Assembly (NCBI GenBank): GCA_000814665.1
Contig: JWIH01000005.1
Location: 26,553-90,552, forward strand
Direction: 5' to 3'
Source: Pseudoalteromonas flavipulchra NCIMB 2033 = ATCC BAA-314
Lineage (GTDB): Bacteria > Pseudomonadota > Gammaproteobacteria > Enterobacterales > Alteromonadaceae
Length of the DNA: 64,000 bases
In this document: piece by piece, positions 59,201 to 64,000 of the stretch
How the letters are laid out: the number at the start of each line of letters is the position of its first letter
Numbering within the stretch: position 1 is the stretch's first letter
The notes under the pieces: model-generated
Databases searched by the model: none
Seen by the model: only the letters and a program-made list of their open reading frames with translations
What the model was told of the DNA's origin: nothing
Position numbers and translations under genes: made by a program

Positions 59201-62200
59201 CGCTAGCTAAACGATTAAATAGCGCAGTGGTTACAAAGCACGTATCAATCTGCTGTGCTTGGCAGTACTCAATCAGTCGTTCTGGATCAAGTTGAGTCTG
59301 TTTATCTATCAGGTGTAGCGCTGCGCCATTACTGAGTGTGACAAAGCAGTCAAAAATAAACGCGTCGAAGCTAATACTCGATAAGCTAAGTACCTTGTTC
59401 AGTTGTGTGGGGTCGATAAAATGGTCGTCCGTGGCATAGTTTAATAGTGCCTCATGGTTGATTTCTACGCCTTTAGGATTACCTGTGGTGCCAGAGGTAT
59501 AGATAATATAAGCCAAATCAGACGGGCTCACCGATACCGCTTGGTCTAAGCTTGTTTCCTCCATTGGTGCATCGCTAAGTACACGTGACAGTGAGGCAAG
59601 TGTTGTACTCTCAACTCTATCCATTAATCCCGATTGGGTGACCACGATTTTCGCACCACAGTCCTTGGCAATATATTCAATCCTTGAGTCAGGAAATTCC
59701 GGTGATACAGGAACATAACCACCGCCAGCTTTAAGAATAGCGAGGATCGCAACGATAGAATCCAACTGTTTTTCATGCAGCAATAAGACTGGGAAATCAC
59801 CTTGATACTCGTTGCCGTAAATCTCAGCCTTAATCACCAATAATTGTTGGGCAAGCAGGCAAGCCTGGCGGTTGAGTGCTTGATAGCTTAGTGCTTCATC
59901 TTGCCAGACCACAGCGGTTGCATCCGAGAATACGGCGACTTTTTCACTAAATAAGTCGTTGAAGTTCTCGAAGCCACATGACTGGCGCTCGGTTTCATTC
60001 CACTCGTTGAGAATACGGGCCCTTTCCACTGTATTGGCAATTTCAATGTGTTGATGCGGTAAGTGAGTATTGTCAGCGACTTGCTTGAGGATAAGCAGCA
60101 GTTGAGATTGCAGTTGTACGGCACGTGCTGGCGAAAGCAAACTGGCGTCGTACATCAGCTCAAGTTGCAGCTCTCCTTGCTCCTTTGCTATCAATGCAAG
60201 TGGGTATTCAACTTGCTCTGGTGCTGCGTCAAACTGCCAGCGAGCTTGTTGTGCCTCTGCTTGTTCATTTTCAAGGCTTGGGTAGTTTTCGAAAACGACT
60301 AGGCTTTGGAATAGCCGATTACCGCCTTGTTGCAGTGACGCAAGTGACACATTCGCATGGCTATTTAAGTCCAAAATGGCAGTTTGGATCTTCTCGAGTT
60401 GTTGCGCGATGGTAGCATCTGTAGGCCAATCAAGATAAAGCGGTAGCGTATTGATGTAAGCTCCAACACTTTGCTCTATGCCGTCAATTGGTAAGTCACG
60501 ACCTGCGATAGTTGTACCTACTAAAGTAAATTCGTCGCGAGTATAGATTTGGATAAGCTTATGCCAGGCAAATTGTACCGCAGCATTGAGCGTGACAGAA
60601 TGTTGCTGACACGCTTGCTGCAACTTACTTAACGCCTCGTTTGGTAGAGCAAAATGCAGCGTCTGCGGGTCATGATTATGACGGAGCGTTTCTAAATCTG
60701 TTGAGTGACTAAACAGGGTGTTAAGATCGTTTGCTTGTGATAAATCAGCGACATGATATTGCCAAAATGCTTTGGTGGCGGCCTGATTATCTCTTAGGTA
60801 AGCATGGGCATCTAAATAGGCGTTATCCATCTGTAAAACAGGTTCTTGACCTTGTAGTAATTGCGTATAGTTCTGGTGAACGGTCTGCATAACTAACGGG
60901 CCACTCCAGCCATCACAAATGCTGTGATGCTCTGTTTTTATTAGGTGATAATGCGCTTCACCGCGTTTTACCAAATGCAGTGTAAATAACCCCGGTCTTG
61001 CAAAATTAAATGGCTGATTTAGCACTTGGTTTGCAAGCTTTTCTATGTGTGCTTGTTGTTCTGCTTTTGAGTATTGACTGATATCAATCACGCTAAAGTT
61101 ATCTTCATCAACACAGGTGTGATCCACGATAAGTTGCAGCATGGTTTCTTCAACATCGAAAGCACAGCGCAGCGCTGGATATTGCAGTGAGGTTAGTTGC
61201 CACGCACGACAGTATAGCGCAGTGTCAATTTTATCGAAATACTGCATCTGTGACTGCACCCGATAGGCGGTATCTTCTGGACTATTAAGCTGGTGGAAAA
61301 TAAAACCTTGCTGCAAGTTTGTTGCGGGATAAACCGCAGCTAGGTCGTAACGTGTGCGCAGTGCATCTAAGTGGGCGAAGCTGACGCCCGTCAGATTATA
61401 GTCGCTTGGCGTTTGTTTGGCGCCAAGCGCTTTGGTATGTAATGCCGTGTCCAGCACCGCTTGTAGGCTGGCAGTGAACTGACTTTGGAATAGGGCAAAT
61501 TCGGTTTCAGACAATGCTGTGGTGCAATTTAAGACAAGCTGACCATGAATAATAGCCGCGTTGATATCAAGAACGTAATGCCCATTATTTTCGCTCGCGA
61601 CTGGTTGACCTGTAATGGCTTCGGTCAAGTAAAAGTCGCCATGAGGTTGCTGCGTTTTAGTGCCACCGATTTGGCCTAAATAGTTGAATGCAACGGTTGG
61701 TAAAGTCCCCGTCACTTGTTTGGAAAAATAGAATTGACCAAAACCAACGCCATTGTCTGGCAATTTACGCAGCTGCTCTTTGGCATTGACGATAGCGCTT
61801 TCGAGACTAGAACCCGCATGGAGTGCTAGTGGATATAATGACGTAAACCAGCCTACGGTGCGTGAATGATCTATATCTTCGGCGATGTGTTCACGACCAT
61901 GTCCTTCAAGCGCAATAACCTGATCATTACTACCAGTGATATGAGCGAGAGTTAGTGAAAGCGCAGCGACGACAAGGTCTCGAGGCTCTGTGTGGTAGCC
62001 TTGATTAGCGTCAAACAGCAGCGTTTGTGTAAATGCAGAGTCAAGTCTAATCACTTGGTTTGTCGGTGTGTTCTTCGCTGTTAAGTGTGTTTGACAAGTA
62101 TCAAGTACTTCTTGCCAGTAATCGATTTGTTCGGCTTGAACATGTGCATATTGGGCTAAGGTCTCAACCCATTGACGATAGCTTGAGGTTTTTTGCGCTA

Positions 62201-63998
62201 ATTTTTTGCCTTGATAAAGACTATTTAAATCCTCAATTAGGATCCGCCAAGAGACAAAGTCAATGATCAGGTGGTGGAAGGCCAGTACCAATACATCTTG
62301 GCTTTGGCGTTTGACACGAATTGGCTGCCATAAAGGGCCTGAATTTAACGCAAACTGTGACTGCAAGCGGGTTAATTGCTTGGCAAGCTCGTCGTCACTG
62401 AGTGTGTCTGCATCAAGTTTAACTAGAGGCGCCATGGTATTATTTTGTTGGTACTGCTGGGTAATATGCGCCGTCTTTTGATTGAAAACAAGGCGTAGCA
62501 CATCATGTTGCTCAGCAAGCTCGGACAATAGCTCAACTAATCTCTCATCACTGATTGCGCTTGGCATTACAGTGGCAAAAGTTTGGGCAAAGTGTGCGGG
62601 ATTAGCAAACTGATTTGCGAAGAACCACCGCTGGATAGGCAGCAGATCAAACTCCCCTTCAAGCTGACCTTGTTCGGCTTTTATCGTAACCTTCTTGTCG
62701 CCATTAGCATGGATAAGTTTTGCCAGCCGCGCGGGAGTTGGGGCGGCAAATATCTCTTTAACTTGTACCGTTAACCCAGCTTCTCTTAAGCGTGAAACCA
62801 GCTGAATACTGACAATTGAGTCGCCGCCGATTTGGAAGAAATTATCCTCAATACCCACTTGCTCAAGGCCAAGTACCTGCTGCCAAATCTCACAAAGCTG
62901 GGTCTCTAAAGCATTGCGTGGTGCCACATAAAGGTTGTCAGCTTGAAGTTCTGGCGCGGGGAGTGCCTTGCGGTCAAGCTTACCATTACCCGTAAGTGGA
63001 ATATGCTCGATTAAGGTAAAGTGGCTGGGCACCATGTATTCAGGTAAAGCAGCACTTAGGGCGAGCTTTAACTCGGTAATTTCAAGGTCAGGCTCTGCAA
63101 CAAGGTAAGCGGCCAGCGCTTTGCCTTGCGGTGCAGGTACATCAATCACTACTGCGTTTTGTACGCCTTGCTGGTCGACAATAGCTGCAGCAATCTCTCC
63201 TAATTCGACACGATAACCACGAATTTTCACCTGCTCATCGTTACGACCGAGATATACCAAGTCGCCGTTGTCTAGGAAACGGGCAAGGTCACCGGTTTTG
63301 TAAAGCTTGCTATGGGCGGGGTCGTGACTAAATGGATTATCAATAAAGCGCTCAGCATTGAGTTCAGGGCGGTTTAAGTAACCACGGGCAACCCCAAGGC
63401 CTGAAATATATAACTCACCCGGCGCACCAATGGGCATGGGCTGCAGCGACTCAGATAATACATGAAGATTAACGTTAGGGTAGGCTTTACCTATGCCTTG
63501 ATGAAGGCGTGGATAGGCCTGTGCTAGCATCGCACCGACTGTGGCTTCCGTTGGGCCATATTCATCGAAAATAGCGTTTACATGGTCGCTTAATGCGGCA
63601 ATGGCCTGCTCAGTCAGTGCCTCACCACCGAGCATTAGGGCATCAACTTGTGCATCGCTGCCAGGCAATAGCGCCATGGCAAGACTCGGTGTGGTTTTCA
63701 CAAAGCCAACGTTCGCGGTATTTAGATGAGCTCTAAAGGCGGCGGCATCAAGAATATCGCCTTCATAAACACACACCGTTTGTCCAGCAAGGAGCGGGCA
63801 TAAGGTGGTGGTCACCGACAAGTCAAAACAGTAATTAGAAGAAAAGTCGATATTACGATACTTGTCACCTAACTGGCGGGTTAAGGCGTGAAGATAGTAA
63901 AGCACATTGTGCTGCGTGAGCATTACGCCTTTTGGTTGTCCGGTTGTCCCTGAGGTGTAGATGATATAAGCCAAGTTAGCCAACGCGGTTGGACGCAC
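56202..63998 (-). CDS. NRPS, last two modules (A-T-E-C-A-T-E-TE), partial
   Basis: A 2,598-residue C-terminal part of a nonribosomal peptide synthetase; the gene starts beyond the window. Domains: adenylation 1 (1-365, begins at YTSGTTG), carrier 1 (GGDS, Ser about 391), epimerisation 1 (HH about 574), condensation (HHSICDG about 1023), adenylation 2 (about 1340-1845), carrier 2 (about 1888), epimerisation 2 (HHLVIDG about 2074) and thioesterase (about 2370-2598, GWSFGA about 2451, Asp about 2478, His about 2576). My hand-read codes are DLTKMGEVG(K), expected for Asn, and DAFFNGAVY(K), aliphatic. Epimerisation 1 has HHLIIDF, not DG. The product end would be D-Asn then a D-aliphatic residue. 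Alterochromide's Asn-Asn-(Leu/Ile) end agrees, so this may be an AltM-type protein. Confidence 0.9.
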   Translation of the reverse strand: MRPTALANLAYIIYTSGTTGQPKGVMLTQHNVLYYLHALTRQLGDKYRNIDFSSNYCFDLSVTTTLCPLLAGQTVCVYEGDILDAAAFRAHLNTANVGFVKTTPSLAMALLPGSDAQVDALMLGGEALTEQAIAALSDHVNAIFDEYGPTEATVGAMLAQAYPRLHQGIGKAYPNVNLHVLSESLQPMPIGAPGELYISGLGVARGYLNRPELNAERFIDNPFSHDPAHSKLYKTGDLARFLDNGDLVYLGRNDEQVKIRGYRVELGEIAAAIVDQQGVQNAVVIDVPAPQGKALAAYLVAEPDLEITELKLALSAALPEYMVPSHFTLIEHIPLTGNGKLDRKALPAPELQADNLYVAPRNALETQLCEIWQQVLGLEQVGIEDNFFQIGGDSIVSIQLVSRLREAGLTVQVKEIFAAPTPARLAKLIHANGDKKVTIKAEQGQLEGEFDLLPIQRWFFANQFANPAHFAQTFATVMPSAISDERLVELLSELAEQHDVLRLVFNQKTAHITQQYQQNNTMAPLVKLDADTLSDDELAKQLTRLQSQFALNSGPLWQPIRVKRQSQDVLVLAFHHLIIDFVSWRILIEDLNSLYQGKKLAQKTSSYRQWVETLAQYAHVQAEQIDYWQEVLDTCQTHLTAKNTPTNQVIRLDSAFTQTLLFDANQGYHTEPRDLVVAALSLTLAHITGSNDQVIALEGHGREHIAEDIDHSRTVGWFTSLYPLALHAGSSLESAIVNAKEQLRKLPDNGVGFGQFYFSKQVTGTLPTVAFNYLGQIGGTKTQQPHGDFYLTEAITGQPVASENNGHYVLDINAAIIHGQLVLNCTTALSETEFALFQSQFTASLQAVLDTALHTKALGAKQTPSDYNLTGVSFAHLDALRTRYDLAAVYPATNLQQGFIFHQLNSPEDTAYRVQSQMQYFDKIDTALYCRAWQLTSLQYPALRCAFDVEETMLQLIVDHTCVDEDNFSVIDISQYSKAEQQAHIEKLANQVLNQPFNFARPGLFTLHLVKRGEAHYHLIKTEHHSICDGWSGPLVMQTVHQNYTQLLQGQEPVLQMDNAYLDAHAYLRDNQAATKAFWQYHVADLSQANDLNTLFSHSTDLETLRHNHDPQTLHFALPNEALSKLQQACQQHSVTLNAAVQFAWHKLIQIYTRDEFTLVGTTIAGRDLPIDGIEQSVGAYINTLPLYLDWPTDATIAQQLEKIQTAILDLNSHANVSLASLQQGGNRLFQSLVVFENYPSLENEQAEAQQARWQFDAAPEQVEYPLALIAKEQGELQLELMYDASLLSPARAVQLQSQLLLILKQVADNTHLPHQHIEIANTVERARILNEWNETERQSCGFENFNDLFSEKVAVFSDATAVVWQDEALSYQALNRQACLLAQQLLVIKAEIYGNEYQGDFPVLLLHEKQLDSIVAILAILKAGGGYVPVSPEFPDSRIEYIAKDCGAKIVVTQSGLMDRVESTTLASLSRVLSDAPMEETSLDQAVSVSPSDLAYIIYTSGTTGNPKGVEINHEALLNYATDDHFIDPTQLNKVLSLSSISFDAFIFDCFVTLSNGAALHLIDKQTQLDPERLIEYCQAQQIDTCFVTTALFNRLASEDFFLHAGLKQINFGGEAVDLAMVERVKHQAPELMLYHAYGPTETTVYATCCLLNSVNHGAPIGRAIANKSAYVLSPAGKILPPGVAGELYIGGAGMARRYLHRSDLTEQAFLVNPFASDRYLASGWNKMYKTGDLVKWREDGLLEYVGRNDFQVKIRGYRIELGEIETAIKQQAQIHTAFVNVNEQDGVKRIVAYLVMANTESLDEAKLKQTLSHMLPSYMLPSAYLTLDALPVTVNGKIDARALPQPDFSQTETHHAPNTEQQKHIAKIWCAVLGIKQIGLEDNFFHIGGDSIMSIQLMSALKRASYSLSTKDIFTYPTLEALCAFLANNEQVEIEAEQGELSGEIKLLPIQQWFLNSHYRHKAHFNQSVMLALPHNTALDTLERALAQLHQQHDMLRAQFSKTETWQSQYQSVAACPTPKLIHLDTSGLDEQQTALALTKIHACFELGSGALWQPVLLSDDTPLTRLVLIVHHLVIDGVSWRILVEDLSRLLQGDTLSDKTSSYRQWSDVVALHPFEQQIPYWQNVLSTQQNVPYGKSQQRLTHQFDTQLTEQLLRLAPAGFNTEINDLLMSAFTRAWCNTFATNYCHLTLEGHGREHLSDHIDTSRTLGWFTSMFPVALKNDTDLSTLIIQSKETLRAIPDKGLGFSELVRRGEFSFNQLPKVSFNYLGQLDSNNDAQDQGIRMLNAHSGDASSKDNQDEMALIVNAEVRQMKLQVSIASQLDETQTTAFIEQFDAALRAVVSHSITAANPQGIKTLSDIEIGVLVNEADAPIEWFFFPPGGGGAESYLQSIAPKISAPCYCFNNIYAAQEKPKGSLAYDYYQFQTLALQYAIHLKKLKPSGPYRIFGWSFGATLALEVAKLLQNEGDTVEHLVFVDPCFDYAAMHDEVFALHPEFSHLEPDRINYHYQNDPAFSSTAKVTLFSAGCAVEVTQSDSLELQLSSHIINRYLDKNQNLIEEAMQPSQVQVFTMKGSHNSWVKTPEDLIKMSEIMNTL

Positions 63999-64000
63999 TA

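Noticed and set aside
62263-62481. Small rightward reading frames opposite the NRPS, secreted and metH genes
   Set aside because: They lie antisense to strongly conserved genes and have no ribosome sites or recognisable protein features.

Overview
The window reads as chromosomal DNA of a marine gammaproteobacterium, most likely Pseudoalteromonas. The reasons are TonB receptors, a heme-uptake locus run by FecI/FecR, MetJ-type control of a metA-metH operon, many secreted proteins of unknown function, and a large NRPS beside a flavin-dependent halogenase. The genus is inferred from gene content and was not tested by a database search. No tRNA, rRNA, CRISPR array or prophage was seen.

Layout. 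1-1646: the end of a TonB-dependent receptor, then a tandem pair of related secreted proteins. 1676-3562: a TetR repressor divergent from an MFS exporter, with two overlapping palindromic operators between them. 3579-9595: a leftward run of three exported proteins (two unrecognised, one metallophosphatase lipoprotein) and a small rightward secreted protein. 9641-13167: a membrane TPR sensor-like protein, a secreted Ig-like protein and a DMT transporter. 13267-17998: a MetJ-type operator, metA and a methionine synthase split into two genes by one in-frame stop codon. 18038-18300: a MITE-like element with TA flanks. 18474-21226: a solute-binding protein and a TPR-GGDEF diguanylate cyclase. 21303-25824: hrpB, an MBL-fold hydrolase and a coiled-coil membrane protein.

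25999-33054 is an export and regulation block: membrane-fusion protein, ABC ATPase, duplicated MacB/FtsX-type permease, sigma54 response regulator and histidine kinase. 33098-37626 holds a lipoprotein, a MATE exporter coupled to an AraC regulator, and a GNAT acetyltransferase. 37623-45611 is heme and iron related: a HugZ-like protein, a chemoreceptor, then (leftward) fecI, fecR, an STN-type TonB receptor, heme oxygenase and a DUF454 protein. This set would sense, import and degrade heme. 45821-52382 holds metabolic and envelope genes: an iron-type alcohol dehydrogenase, a YgjK-like GH63 glucosidase, a solute-binding protein, a PagL-like deacylase and an MFS transporter.

52447-63998 is leftward and is the specialised-metabolite end. 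It has a partial NRPS (A-T-E-C-A-T-E-TE), a halogenase with an intact WxWxIP motif, a secreted lipase-like hydrolase and a membrane-anchored partner protein. Hand-read specificity codes suggest Asn for the first A domain and an aliphatic residue for the second. With the halogenase next door this fits the end of an alterochromide-type brominated lipopeptide pathway. That identification is inference: the upstream part of the cluster lies outside the window.
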